A DNA stretch of 64,000 bases from Methanosarcina barkeri str. Wiesmoor (GCF_000969985.1 NZ_CP009526.1:1798001-1862000); one strand, 5' to 3'; shown: positions 25,988 to 35,855, counted from the first letter of the stretch. A program made the numbers and translations. The notes: generated by a model not told the origin, from the letters alone.

Positions 25988-27349
25988 ATGAATACTACAT
26001 TCGAATATGGCGAACAATTTGAAGTTGATGACCGCAAAGGCCTTGAATCGTATTTATGCTTTTTATGGCAAGAGTATAAAAATATTTGGCCATCTCCGCC
26101 CGAAAATGAAAGTGAAAATGAAAATACAGATTTGGGGCCAGGTTCAAAATATCAGCCTTTCCTAAGTTTTGATGGGAAAATGGCCAGGGCAAGGAATTAC
26201 ATTGGTTTCATTAATTTTGAAAATTTTAATATAGAGATCTATCCCAAGATTTTTCAAAATGGACATGAAATAAGTAAAGAGCTAAATGAACCTAAAATAA
26301 GTAAAGAGCTAATGCATCGTCATTTATTTTACTGGCTAAGTTATTGCAAAAAAGTAAAATTCCCATTTAATCAGGCATTTCTGGATAAGTTTGAACTCGA
26401 ATTACCTGAACTGCTTATATATTTATTCGCAAGACAGATACATGAAGTCATCAGCACTCGACCTTTTTCTGCTTATGAAGAAGTACAGGAAGCTCTGTTT
26501 ACACCCAGAGGAAGAATAAATTTTGATCGTTATGTAACCAGAATCTCCTATGGAAATTGTCACCTGATTGATTGCGACTACGAACCATTTGTATTTGACA
26601 ATTTATTGAACCGCATAATCAAATACTGTACTCGATTACTGCTTTCCAAAGCAAGTATCATTGAAACACAAAGAATTCTGAATGAAATCATATTCATGCT
26701 GGAAGATGTAGACGATCAGGTTTGTTTTGCACAACAGCTTCAGACTCTCCGGATACCCTCAATATACAGTGATTATGAAGAAATAATTCAGATATGTGGC
26801 ATGATATTGGAAAATCAAGCTTATTCTTGCGCAGAGTATGAAATGAAAAACTGGAGCTTATTATTACCAATGGAATATATTTTTGAAGATTTTATAGCCG
26901 GCTATGTTCAAAAGTATTTTAGTGGCACATTCAAAGTAGAACCTCAGAAATCAGATCTTTACCTGCATACCAATCCTAACACGTTCAATCTTCAGCATGA
27001 CATCCTGCTCACAAACAAAAAAACTGGGGAACAGATAATTATTGATACCAAGTATAAACCCCGATGGAACTTGGAAAAAAGCGATTCAAAGAAGGGAATA
27101 GCTCAATCCGATATGTATCAAATGATCAGTTATGCCTACAGGCGAGGAACAAATAAAGTACTGCTTATCTATCCAAATACCTCTAATGAATTGGCAGAAG
27201 ATCACACGTTTTTGATTAATAAAGGTACTAAGGATGAAACTATTAACATCAAAGCAATAGACGTGCCTTTCTGGTCAATTACTGGTCATCCATATGTTGA
27301 AGAAAAGCTAAAAATTAAATTAAGAGATGTATTATTTAATGAGTTATGA
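25988..27349 (+). CDS. mcrC: McrC nuclease subunit
   Basis: A 453-residue McrC. The N-terminal half is the McrB-binding region, with the family's ARNYIGFINFENFNIEIYPKI and, later, HEVISTRPFSAYEEVQEALFTPRGRIN. The C-terminal PD-(D/E)xK nuclease has FNLQHDILLTNKKTGEQIIIDTKYKPRW (D...DTKYK) and QMISYAYR. It stimulates McrB GTP hydrolysis and cuts DNA between distant modified sites. The gene follows mcrB by 10 nt with no other promoter and looks intact. Confidence 0.9.
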   Translation: MNTTFEYGEQFEVDDRKGLESYLCFLWQEYKNIWPSPPENESENENTDLGPGSKYQPFLSFDGKMARARNYIGFINFENFNIEIYPKIFQNGHEISKELNEPKISKELMHRHLFYWLSYCKKVKFPFNQAFLDKFELELPELLIYLFARQIHEVISTRPFSAYEEVQEALFTPRGRINFDRYVTRISYGNCHLIDCDYEPFVFDNLLNRIIKYCTRLLLSKASIIETQRILNEIIFMLEDVDDQVCFAQQLQTLRIPSIYSDYEEIIQICGMILENQAYSCAEYEMKNWSLLLPMEYIFEDFIAGYVQKYFSGTFKVEPQKSDLYLHTNPNTFNLQHDILLTNKKTGEQIIIDTKYKPRWNLEKSDSKKGIAQSDMYQMISYAYRRGTNKVLLIYPNTSNELAEDHTFLINKGTKDETINIKAIDVPFWSITGHPYVEEKLKIKLRDVLFNEL

Positions 27350-27388
27350 ATTTCGATTTGTAAAATGATTACTCTTATAGCTGATTAG

Positions 27389-27796
27389 AAAACTGAGGGT
27401 TCAATTGAAGTTGCAAATGAAGGAGCAATTGAGGGAGCAAAAATGCAAACTACAGAATCAAAGGATATAGCCTGCGGGTCAATGATGCTAAGCGATATCC
27501 ATAAATAATACCATAAATTACTCCTCAAACCCTTTCCAAGTACCCCCCAAGCCACCCCTCAAGCTACCTCCCAAGATGAGAATGACAAGATCAATGCACT
27601 ATTAAAATATTGTATAGAACCAAGAAGCAGAGAGGAAATTCAAAACTTTATGGGATTAAAAGATAGAAAACATCTTAGATTAGAAATCTTAAATCCACTT
27701 ATTCAAGAAGGAAAACTCTTACTCACAATCCCTGAAAAACCAACCAGTCCTAACCAAAAATATTATTCCAAATCCAAAGGTTCAAAAAATGTCTGA
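27389..27796 (+). pseudogene. Truncated Schlafen/AlbA_2-type ATP-binding protein
   Basis: One reading frame from 27389 to TGA 27796 is interrupted only by TAA at 27506. Before the stop are EGAIEGA-type residues. After it come the PQATPQATSQDE hinge and the winged helix CIEPRSREEIQNFMGLKDR...LNPLIQEGKLLLTIPEKPTS. That tail is characteristic of AlbA_2-domain proteins often found within type I restriction operons. The N-terminal ATPase half is missing, probably lost when mcrBC arrived. Its last codons overlap the hsdM ATG by 8 nt, as in a normal operon. Confidence 0.6.
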
Positions 27797-29285
27797 AAAT
27801 ACCTCATCCATCGTTTCCAAAGTCTGGAGCTTCTGCAACGTCCTGCGGGACGGGGGCGTGAGCTATGGCGATTATCTGGAACAGTTGACGTATCTCATAT
27901 TTCTAAAAATGGCTGAAGAATTCAGTAAGCCGCCATATAACAGAAATATCGGCATCCCTGAGGAATATACCTGGGACAAACTGAAACAGCAGCGAGGAGC
28001 CGAACTCGATACTCGTTACAGGGAACTGCTGGAAGAACTTGGTCAAAAACCAGGGATGCTCGGACAGATTTTTCTCAAAGCCCAGAACAAGGTCAGCGAC
28101 CCTGCCATGCTGTATAAGATCATTGACATGATCGACAAAGAAAGCTGGGTCATGATGGGTGTGGACACAAAAGGAGAAATCTACGAAGGGCTCCTGCAAA
28201 AGAATGCCGAAGATACGAAAAGCGGAGCTGGGCAGTACTTCACCCCAAGACCGCTAATTAAAGTCATGGTCCAGTGCCTCCAGCCCGGGCCCCTGAAAAC
28301 AATCGGAGATCCCTGCTGCGGCACAGGCGGGTTCTTTTTAGCAGCCTATGATTTTCTTACCTCACACTACCGGCTGGACAAAGAGCAGAGCCGCTTCCTG
28401 AAAAACAAAACCTTTGGCGGAAACGAAATCGTTGCAGGGACCCGGCGGCTTGCCCTGATGAATATGTTCCTGCACAACATAGGAGAAATCGACGGCGAGC
28501 CCATGATCTCAAATTCAGATGCTCTCATAGCCGATCCCGGTTATCGTTACGATTACATCCTCACTAACCCGCCGTTTGGAAAAAAGAGCAGCATGACCTT
28601 TACGAACGAAGAAGGCGAGCAGGAAAAAGAAGAACTCACTTACAACAGGCAGGACTTCTGGACAACCACAAGCAACAAGCAGCTAAACTTTTTACAGCAT
28701 ATCCATACTATCCTTAAAACCGGCGGGCAGGCAGCAGTGGTATTGCCTGACAATGTTCTGTTCGAAGGTGGAGCAGGCGAAACTATCCGCAAAAAGCTTC
28801 TTGAAACCACTGACCTGCACACAATTCTACGCCTGCCGACCGGGATTTTTTATGCAAATGGCGTAAAGGCAAACGTGCTCTTCTTCGAAGCAAAAACCGC
28901 ATCAAAAGAGCCCTGGACAAAAGAAGTCTGGATTTATGATTACCGCACAAATGTGCACCACACATTGAAGAAAAACCCTATGAAATTTTCGGACCTGGAA
29001 GACTTTATTAAATGCTATAACCCCGAAAACCGCCACATCCGAAAAGAAACCTGGAGTGAAGAATTTCCCGAAGGCAGGTTCAGGAAATTCAGCTATGAGG
29101 AAATCATAGCAAGAGACAAAACGAATCTGGATATTTTCTGGCTCAAAGACAAAAGCCTGGCTGATCTGGATAATCTTCCGGACCCAGATATTCTTGCAAA
29201 TGAGATTATTGAGAATATGGAGGCTTCCTTAGCGAGTTTTAAGGAAATTATGGCAACGATCAATGGAGATAATGAAGAGAATTAA
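27789..29285 (+). CDS. hsdM: Type I restriction enzyme, M (N6-adenine methyltransferase) subunit
   Basis: A 498-residue HsdM. Residues 1-140 are the helical N-terminal domain (VWSFCNVLRDGGVSYGDYLEQ). The catalytic domain has GQYFTPRPL (148-156), SAM motif I DPCCGTGGFF (174-183) and adenine-methylase motif IV NPPF (260-263). With HsdS it methylates target adenines to protect host DNA and forms the core to which HsdR binds. It sits about 4 kb after hsdS, separated by mcrBC and a relic. A decayed copy of its 3' end lies at 38735-38967. Confidence 0.94.
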   Translation: MSENTSSIVSKVWSFCNVLRDGGVSYGDYLEQLTYLIFLKMAEEFSKPPYNRNIGIPEEYTWDKLKQQRGAELDTRYRELLEELGQKPGMLGQIFLKAQNKVSDPAMLYKIIDMIDKESWVMMGVDTKGEIYEGLLQKNAEDTKSGAGQYFTPRPLIKVMVQCLQPGPLKTIGDPCCGTGGFFLAAYDFLTSHYRLDKEQSRFLKNKTFGGNEIVAGTRRLALMNMFLHNIGEIDGEPMISNSDALIADPGYRYDYILTNPPFGKKSSMTFTNEEGEQEKEELTYNRQDFWTTTSNKQLNFLQHIHTILKTGGQAAVVLPDNVLFEGGAGETIRKKLLETTDLHTILRLPTGIFYANGVKANVLFFEAKTASKEPWTKEVWIYDYRTNVHHTLKKNPMKFSDLEDFIKCYNPENRHIRKETWSEEFPEGRFRKFSYEEIIARDKTNLDIFWLKDKSLADLDNLPDPDILANEIIENMEASLASFKEIMATINGDNEEN

Positions 29286-29441
29286 AAAATAAATCCCACC
29301 TATGTTTAAAGATTAAAGAATATCCGATATTACAGAATATCTAATACTCTTTTTATCATCGCCAAATCCAAAAAAATTCAGACGTTTTTATAAAATGTTG
29401 TGGTGGATGTACACCACATATATTACTGTGAAATTTTCGGG

Positions 29442-30431
29442 TCAGGCTGCAAGGTCGTATAAATAGATATCATTGCCAGTCGTACTATCAACATAGTTCT
29501 TGTCCATTCCCCATACAACAGTGTTATTGTATACTTCTGGTGTCGTATAAACTTCTTCAGGATATTTATATATTAGTGTGCTTTGTCCTGTAGATATGTT
29601 ATATACATATACTCCGGGTTTGCCTTCATAATCATCAACACATTTATTGTATACAATTTTATCATCTTGTATGGCAATATGTGTCCCTGTACTGGCGCCG
29701 TATTCATTTCCATATGGGTCAGTGCCAAGTTGATGTGTGACATCTATGGTTTTCTTTGTTAATATATCATACATCACAATATATCCCTGATGATTATATA
29801 CGTCAGACCAGATGATTTTAGTGCCCCATATCTGCGGCATGGTTGGATCTCCATGTGAACTGACGGTTATTTTTTCTGTTGTATTGATGTCATACATTCT
29901 GATAGCCATATCCGCTTCTGGATCTTCTGAATAAGAGGAATACACCACTTTTGTATCATATATGTCGGGATTACTACCGTTTCCGATTTTATTCTGTGTG
30001 GATGTAGATATGTTTCTCAGATACACATTCTCATCTGCACTCCAGACGATTCTGTCGCCGTAAATGGCAGGTTTACTGTATTGGTCTACATTTTGTGTGA
30101 TGTAAGATTTTGTGCCTGTTGGTATATCGTACACAGCAAGCTTTGGTGTTCCACTTCTTTCGTCACGCCACACTAATGTATTACCGTAAATATCTGGACT
30201 GAATGCCCCAGAAGAGCTAACCGTAGTGTCCATTCTGTTGGTCAGGTCGTATAAATGAATAACAACTCCATTTGTCCATACTACCTTGTTACCATACACA
30301 GCAGGATCGTATCCTGTGCCAATTTTCGTAACTTGAGCCGCTGAAGCTGCGGCTGAGATTAAAATCAAAAAAACAAAAACCAGGAATACTGAAGCTAAAG
30401 CTATTGAACATAGATTCCCCTTATTTTTCAT
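29442..30431 (-). CDS. Secreted TolB-like beta-propeller protein
   Basis: A 329-residue exported protein: signal peptide about 1-32 (IALASVFLVFVFLILISAAA), then about six propeller blades of ~45-50 residues marked by PAVYGNKVVWTNG..IHLYDL, PDIYGNTLVWRDERSG and PAIYGDRIVWS. This Y-G-(D/N)-x-(V/I)-V-(W/Y) pattern is abundant in Methanosarcina surface proteins. Ligand unknown; no anchor, so released or bound non-covalently. GGGGGG five to six nt before the ATG is a strong Shine-Dalgarno. The gene stands alone, convergent with hsdM. Confidence 0.8.
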   Translation of the reverse strand: MKNKGNLCSIALASVFLVFVFLILISAAASAAQVTKIGTGYDPAVYGNKVVWTNGVVIHLYDLTNRMDTTVSSSGAFSPDIYGNTLVWRDERSGTPKLAVYDIPTGTKSYITQNVDQYSKPAIYGDRIVWSADENVYLRNISTSTQNKIGNGSNPDIYDTKVVYSSYSEDPEADMAIRMYDINTTEKITVSSHGDPTMPQIWGTKIIWSDVYNHQGYIVMYDILTKKTIDVTHQLGTDPYGNEYGASTGTHIAIQDDKIVYNKCVDDYEGKPGVYVYNISTGQSTLIYKYPEEVYTTPEVYNNTVVWGMDKNYVDSTTGNDIYLYDLAA

Positions 30432-30901
30432 TTATTTCCCCCCAATTGACTTTATTTTCAAAGTTAATGTCCAGTTTGTAGTTCAGATATTTTCAGGTTC
30501 TATAATGGTTCTATAATAATATCTGAATCATCTATTACTAAAGTCGCATTAATTCAAACGTCACATTAATTCAAACCTGGACTATTTGCCCAACCAATTA
30601 TGTGATGGATCAGTAAAGAGATTAAGTATATATTATATAATTTTACGAATAAAAGATTATCTAACCTTTATTACACAATTTTTGTTATGCTAAAATGAGA
30701 AAAGCCGATATAAAGGGGATAAGGTTTGAAGTTATATTCCTTGAATAGTCCCTGGATACTTAGCCCAGTATTTCCGTGCATTTCCTTAAATGTCCATTAA
30801 TACCTTTACAGACATTTTACGAAACCAAGGACAACTTCATACCTTAATGTTTTGAGTTCTCAGTTCCACTGGAACATAAGGTTTAACAGCAACATGAGTT
30901 C
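30432..30901. other. Divergent spacer
   Basis: AT-rich region between the minus-strand propeller gene and the plus-strand CDF gene. A short direct repeat CATTAATTCAAAC occurs twice near 30548-30577. No gene seen; promoters in both directions are expected here. Confidence 0.4.
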
Positions 30902-31807
30902 ATGAATTATTTATGGATGATAGATAAATTTATGGGTGATAGAGAAAAAAATGTGGGGTTTGCTGCGGTTTTAAATATACTCTTCACATTCATAGAACTG
31001 ATCGGAGGATTCTTAACAAACAGCTTGGCACTCATAGCTGATGCATTGCATGATTTTGCTGACAGTTTTGCGTTAATAATAGCCTGGTACGCAGAAAAGA
31101 AAGCAAAAAAACCTGCAACAAGTAAAATGACTTTTGGATATCGAAGGTTATCTCTTTTATCTGCAACATTTACTATTATTGTACTTGTAGCCGGGTCGTT
31201 GTTTGTACTTACTCAGGCCATCCCGCGTCTGATCAGTCCGGAACCTGTAAACGCCGAAGGAATGGTTTTAATTGCAGTCATTGGAGTCACTATAAATAGC
31301 CTGGGATATTTTCGATTAAAGAAAGGGATGAGTCAGAGTGAGAAAGTGTTATCCTGGCATCTTCTGGAAGACATTTTGGGATGGGTAGTCCTGCTTACCG
31401 GGTCGATAATCATAAGGTTCTGGAACAAACCAGTTATTGATCCCATAATGACAATAGGATTCACTGTTTTTGTATTATGGGGAGTTTCTAAAAACGCAAA
31501 GGAAATCTTTAATCTCCTTCTAGAAGGTGTCCCAGAATATATCGACATTGATGAGATTAAGAAATCTATCTTATCGGTTGAAGGGGTGAAGATGGTTCAT
31601 GACCTTCATATATGGTCTCTGGAAGGAGAAACCGTTCTTTTAACAGCTCATGTAGTTGTGGAAGACAAATATCTACAAACGCCGGATAAAATGAGGCAAT
31701 CTATTAAAAGCAAGTTAGAGAAGCATCACATAGAGCATTCAACGCTTGAACTGGAAAGTGAAGGATTTTGTTCTGCAACAGAATGTATTTTTGAATCGAA
31801 GAATTGA
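30902..31807 (+). CDS. Cation diffusion facilitator (CzcD-type metal exporter)
   Basis: A 301-residue six-TM CDF transporter that exports divalent metals (Zn2+, Cd2+ or Co2+) in exchange for protons. The TM2 site is ADALHDFADSFAL (HxxxD) and the TM5 site HLLEDILGW (HxxxD), the arrangement typical of Zn/Cd-type members. The C-terminal cytoplasmic domain (about 205-295) shows VEGVKMVHDLHIWSLEGETVLLTAHVVV with the metal-regulatory HxW motif. The start may be the ATG at 30902 or one a few codons later (MGDREKN). No clear operon partners or visible metal-responsive site. Confidence 0.9.
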   Translation: MNYLWMIDKFMGDREKNVGFAAVLNILFTFIELIGGFLTNSLALIADALHDFADSFALIIAWYAEKKAKKPATSKMTFGYRRLSLLSATFTIIVLVAGSLFVLTQAIPRLISPEPVNAEGMVLIAVIGVTINSLGYFRLKKGMSQSEKVLSWHLLEDILGWVVLLTGSIIIRFWNKPVIDPIMTIGFTVFVLWGVSKNAKEIFNLLLEGVPEYIDIDEIKKSILSVEGVKMVHDLHIWSLEGETVLLTAHVVVEDKYLQTPDKMRQSIKSKLEKHHIEHSTLELESEGFCSATECIFESKN

Positions 31808-31924
31808 TGCGCAAAGAAACATGGTAAGGAGATCGTTTACTCAAGTATATAGCTTACTAACAACTATATCTGTATGTTAAGATAATCGACTACAAAGATG
31901 GAGTTACACTACTTAGCTGAAAAA

Positions 31925-32098
31925 TTAATGGTAAGATTGTTGAAGAGAGTCATACTTTTGCTTATATATTTTAATAGCTCCACTTATAAACTGCCTATAG
32001 ATTCCGCAGTACCTTTTATCAAAAGCTTTTGTACACGTATATGAATTATCTCGATACGCATCACATTTTAAAGCGTATTCACATCTGATGTCAGACAT
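31925..32098 (-). CDS. 57-residue cysteine-rich protein
   Basis: A short gene with a strong Shine-Dalgarno (GGGGAAGG ending 2-3 nt before the ATG). The protein has C6, C12, C22 and C31 in the pattern C-E-Y-A...C-x9-C-x8-C-G-x-Y-R. It recalls small archaeal zinc-ribbon-like proteins with CxYAxxC...TC...YCGxYR, which I remember but cannot name. The C-terminal 25 residues are basic and helical. It could bind zinc or an Fe-S cluster. It is convergent with the CDF exporter, 117 bp away. Confidence 0.6.
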   Translation of the reverse strand: MSDIRCEYALKCDAYRDNSYTCTKAFDKRYCGIYRQFISGAIKIYKQKYDSLQQSYH

Positions 32099-32586
32099 GT
32101 CCTTCCCCTTTTAAACTTCAGTGCCCACTTCATTTTCCTGAATTTATATTCTTATAATTAATATTTATATTAATCGTTTTATAATATAAGTATATCATCA
32201 AAGCATATGAACAGGACTCTGAAATTAAGCGGCACTGTAAAGAGAGTTCCACACTAACGTACAAAACTAACTGACTTATGCTGGAAAAAAATGGTTCATA
32301 CTGGCAATGTACCAATTTTTCTGTAAAATCAGATATCTCAATAAGTAATTGGGTAGTAAATTACATATCGGGAGGTCCATTTTCTCCCAGTACAAAAAAC
32401 TTGACTTCAAATTTACAGCAAATTCGCGACGCTGCCTTCATACTGGAGAAAAATGGTTCATACTGGAGAATAATGGCTCCATATTATTGAATAACTATAC
32501 TTCAAGCAGATAGTGTATTATATATTCTGTAGTGAATATAGAGCTATTAGAAACAATCTATTCCTCTGATCACAGGTGAAACTGAT
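32099..32586. other. AT-rich spacer with a short duplicated frame
   Basis: A 70-codon frame at 32278-32490 contains LEKNGSYW twice, because AAAAATGGTTCATACTGG is duplicated (32287-32304 and 32449-32466). It lacks a Shine-Dalgarno site and is not counted as a gene. Confidence 0.4.
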
Positions 32587-33078
32587 ATGGGCATGTTTGA
32601 TACGATACAGGACAGGAGAAGCATACGGACGTATAAAAGTGAGCGCATACCACAGGAAAAGCTTGAAAAACTGCTGGAAGCTGCAAGGTTAGCACCATCG
32701 GCTGCAAACAGGCAGAACTGGAAATTCATTGTTGTCGAGAATGAGCACATAAAAAAACAGCTTGTTATTGCTTGCAATAACCAGGCATTCGTAGGTACTG
32801 CCTCGCATGTTATCGCAGGAGTAGGGGATCCCTCTCAAAAGTGGCACCAGGTTGACCTTGCCATTGCTCTTGAACACATTGTCCTGGAAGCTGTTGAGTT
32901 AGGACTTGGTACCTGCTGGATTGGCGCTTTCAACGAAGATGAAGTTAAAAGAGTACTCCAGATACCTAAGGACAAAAAAGTCGTTGCTTTACTGACTGTG
33001 GGAGTTCCAGCCGAATCACCCGCCGCCAGGCCAAGAAAAACTCTGGAAGAAATTGTATCTTACAATGAATACAAATAA
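32587..33078 (+). CDS. Nitroreductase-family FMN oxidoreductase
   Basis: A 163-residue short nitroreductase. RRSIRTYKSE (about 10-19) and APSAANRQNW (about 36-45) are FMN-binding motifs; ELGLGTCWIGAF and VVALLTVGVPAE complete the fold. Members reduce nitro or enone compounds, or act in flavin-dependent steps, with NAD(P)H; the partner here is unknown. AGGTGA eight nt before the ATG is a good Shine-Dalgarno. Single-gene unit, unlike the ferredoxin-fused paralogue at 2908-3729. Confidence 0.88.
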   Translation: MGMFDTIQDRRSIRTYKSERIPQEKLEKLLEAARLAPSAANRQNWKFIVVENEHIKKQLVIACNNQAFVGTASHVIAGVGDPSQKWHQVDLAIALEHIVLEAVELGLGTCWIGAFNEDEVKRVLQIPKDKKVVALLTVGVPAESPAARPRKTLEEIVSYNEYK

Positions 33079-33090
33079 GCTCACATCTTC

Positions 33091-33156
33091 TTTTTATCTT
33101 TATTTCTATTTTTTATCTCTATTTCTGTTTTTTATCTCTATTTCTGTTTTTTATCG
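33091..33156. repeat. 19-bp minisatellite
   Basis: 3.4 copies of TTTTTATCTCTATTTCTGT lie 13 bp after the nitroreductase stop. The T-rich plus strand may also serve as an archaeal U-tract terminator. Confidence 0.9.
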
Positions 33157-33238
33157 ATAAATGTCATTTTTGAGGGTCTTCATTTCCTTGCGTTTAATAG
33201 TGCGGTAGTCTGTGAGCGTTCTTGAACATGGAAGATAA

Positions 33239-35077
33239 CTATCTAAACAAAATATCAGCAACACTCTTACCTGAACTCTTATCAGCAATAATCGTTGCAA
33301 TATCGTTATATTCAAGTTTCAAATTGCTATGTGCGATAATTGATTCACTTCCCCGTTGTATCATAACCATGAGGCTTTTTTCTGGAAAATTGATCTCCTT
33401 TATAGCTTTTCCCACAATTTTTGGATTGGTAACTCTAACTTCCATAATATTGCCTTTGTTTCCAACTTCACACATAGAAAATAGGTTATTCCCGCCAACC
33501 ATACTATCCATGACTGCAGCAGTTGTCATCGTAGTGCTCATCGCTCGAATTCCGAGATCCCAGAATGCCGGGAGATTTTCCACGTTATTTACCCTAACAA
33601 CTAATTGTTCCCCATTAAACCCAAACTTTGCCTTTGCAATCTGACAAAAAAGAAGATTTGTATCATCCTTTTTTGTGGTTACAACTACATATTTGGCATT
33701 TTCAATCCCAGCTTTTTTCAGAACAGCTATATCTGCTGCATTACCCTGAACAGCCCTGACTCCTAATTCCCTACACCTGTTACATTCCTCTCCAGAGATG
33801 TCTATAACTGACACATTTTCTCCTCTATTCTCAAACCTTTCGGCAAGGATACGGCCTACGTTTCCTCCTCCAATAATCAAAATTTCCATAGGAATTATCT
33901 CCAGTATCTGAGCTACTTTTTTTGACATACTACCTGTCAGGAAAACAGTAATAATAACGGTCAGGAAGACCAGTCCTACAATAGTTTGGCCTCCCGCAAT
34001 CCCCATTTCATCCAGTCTAATTGCAAAATAAGTTGCGATTGAAGTAGGAACTACTCCTCTTGGTCCCACAAAAGATATGAACATTTTTTCTTTAGTACTT
34101 ATTTTCGAACTCCGCATCGAGATAAATACAGCTACAGGACGGACAAATAGTGCTATAAGCAAGACAAGGGCAATCCCTTTTAGCCCGATCTCCATGATGT
34201 ACCAGAACTTGAGCATTGCTGCAAGCAAGATGAAAATCAGAGAGATCATTAAAACCGCTAGGTTGTTATTGAATTCTTCTATCATCTTCTTCTGGGGAAA
34301 TTCGGTAGATCCCATAATAATCCCAAAGACAGCCACTGCAAGAATCCCCGACTCATTGCCTATAGTTTCTGACAATACATAGCAAGCAAAGATAAAAGTG
34401 AGAGTGAACAACCTTGCAGGCTGTTTGCTAATGGATATACCTCTGGTAAAAAACCAGCGTAGAATAAACCCACATAAGCTCCCTATAATTAACCCCATCC
34501 CAACTCTTTGCAGCATAAAAATTACTGCACCAGTTCCGGACATCTCAGCTGTAATCCATTCAAAAACCAGTGCAGTTAGAATTACACTTACAGCATCGTT
34601 TAAGACACTCTCAAATTCCAGAATTTTGGCAACCCTATGGCAAATCCCGATGTTCCTGATTATTGGACCAACAACACTAGGGCCAGTTGCAGTAACAAGA
34701 GCGCCAAAAAGGGCAGCAATCGGGAGAGAGATATTTATAAGAAGATGTGTCAGTATGGTTATCCCAATAAAAGTGATAAAAACTCCTAATGTACTTAATT
34801 TAATAACACTTTTTTTAACCCCTCTCATGTGCTTCCAGTCGATCTGGAATCCTCCATCAAAGACAATCACAGACACGCAGATCGAAACGATAGCACTTAG
34901 CACATCAGAGTAAAGAGCCGGGTTTAATAGGTTTAGAACCTCGGGTCCTACTATTATTCCTTCAATAAACAGAAAGATTATAAAAGGTATCTGAAAATAG
35001 TGGGTAAGGACCTGTGCCAGCATGGATAGAACGAGCAAGGCAACAATTATTTCCATTAAAAATATAGGTTCGATCAT
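33239..35077 (-). CDS. NhaP-type Na+(K+)/H+ antiporter with TrkA (RCK) domain
   Basis: A 612-residue CPA1-type antiporter. The membrane part (about 1-385) has some 12-13 TM helices with the ion-binding signatures VTATGPSVVGPI and EFESVLNDAVSV (conserved ND). The cytoplasmic TrkA-N/RCK domain (about 393-525) opens with ILIIGGGNVGRILAERFENRG, a Rossmann GxGxxG-type NAD/ATP site. A TrkA-C domain (about 530-612) follows. The RCK parts suggest nucleotide-gated monovalent cation/proton exchange for pH and salt control. Weak Shine-Dalgarno GGGAAG upstream. Stands alone. Confidence 0.88.
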   Translation of the reverse strand: MIEPIFLMEIIVALLVLSMLAQVLTHYFQIPFIIFLFIEGIIVGPEVLNLLNPALYSDVLSAIVSICVSVIVFDGGFQIDWKHMRGVKKSVIKLSTLGVFITFIGITILTHLLINISLPIAALFGALVTATGPSVVGPIIRNIGICHRVAKILEFESVLNDAVSVILTALVFEWITAEMSGTGAVIFMLQRVGMGLIIGSLCGFILRWFFTRGISISKQPARLFTLTFIFACYVLSETIGNESGILAVAVFGIIMGSTEFPQKKMIEEFNNNLAVLMISLIFILLAAMLKFWYIMEIGLKGIALVLLIALFVRPVAVFISMRSSKISTKEKMFISFVGPRGVVPTSIATYFAIRLDEMGIAGGQTIVGLVFLTVIITVFLTGSMSKKVAQILEIIPMEILIIGGGNVGRILAERFENRGENVSVIDISGEECNRCRELGVRAVQGNAADIAVLKKAGIENAKYVVVTTKKDDTNLLFCQIAKAKFGFNGEQLVVRVNNVENLPAFWDLGIRAMSTTMTTAAVMDSMVGGNNLFSMCEVGNKGNIMEVRVTNPKIVGKAIKEINFPEKSLMVMIQRGSESIIAHSNLKLEYNDIATIIADKSSGKSVADILFR

Positions 35078-35587
35078 TTAGGGCTTCCCTACTAATAAAT
35101 AAACTTTTTGATTAAAATATTTAATGTGAATTGAATTGTTGAATTATGAAAAGATCAAGGCATATATCTTAAGATATCGTACCTAAGATCTCGTACCTGT
35201 GATCAGCTAGAGTTCAGGTCCAAAAAAATTTTGACAATTCATGAGATTACAACTCATGAGATTAACACTAAAGTTAAATCCTGAGCAGTAGAAGATATTT
35301 TTCAGCAATGTGCTTATTTTTCTGTATAATTTGCTCTGTACCCCTTAGTATTCTTTTTTGATTATTGTTCCATTACTAGCTCCATTAGTATATACATTTT
35401 TCCAGTAATCCAGTCTTCATTTATATCAATGAGTATTGAAATTGCCGGCCTCGTTGCTGATTTTCATCCCGTTCTTTAGTAATTTTCGTCCAGCTCTTTA
35501 GTAATTCTGAAAACAGAAGAGTCTGAGATTCCCTCTACTCTTAAACAGTCATGACCTGTTCCACCCATCTGGTGGAAACACCTTGAA

Positions 35588-35720
35588 GGAGTTAACCTTG
35601 AGAGCTAACCTTGAAAGAGCTAACCTTAAGGAGCTAACCTTAAGGAGCTAACTTTGAAGAAGCTAACCTTATAAGAAGCTAACCTTAAGTGGACTACCCT
35701 CAAGGAAGCTAACCTTATAG
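35588..35720. repeat. 14-19-bp degenerate minisatellite
   Basis: Eight or so copies of (GGA)GCTAACCTTAAG with varying length fill part of the 778-bp spacer 35078-35855. No gene is seen elsewhere in the spacer. Confidence 0.85.
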
Positions 35721-35855
35721 AAGTTTATGTTTTATCAACTGACCAGCTTTCTAAAATGAAAGCACTTTATGGTACAAAATTAGATGAAGAACTTCCCACC
35801 TTAAGTTAAAACAGAATTATCCTGACTTTTTTGAAATACTTGATTAAGATTCATT

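Noticed and set aside
32278-32490. 70-codon frame with two LEKNGSYW motifs
   Set aside because: Produced by an 18-bp duplication in AT-rich sequence; no Shine-Dalgarno.
34077-34913. Long plus-strand frames opposite the antiporter gene
   Set aside because: Antisense shadows; the minus strand encodes a full-length antiporter with all motifs.
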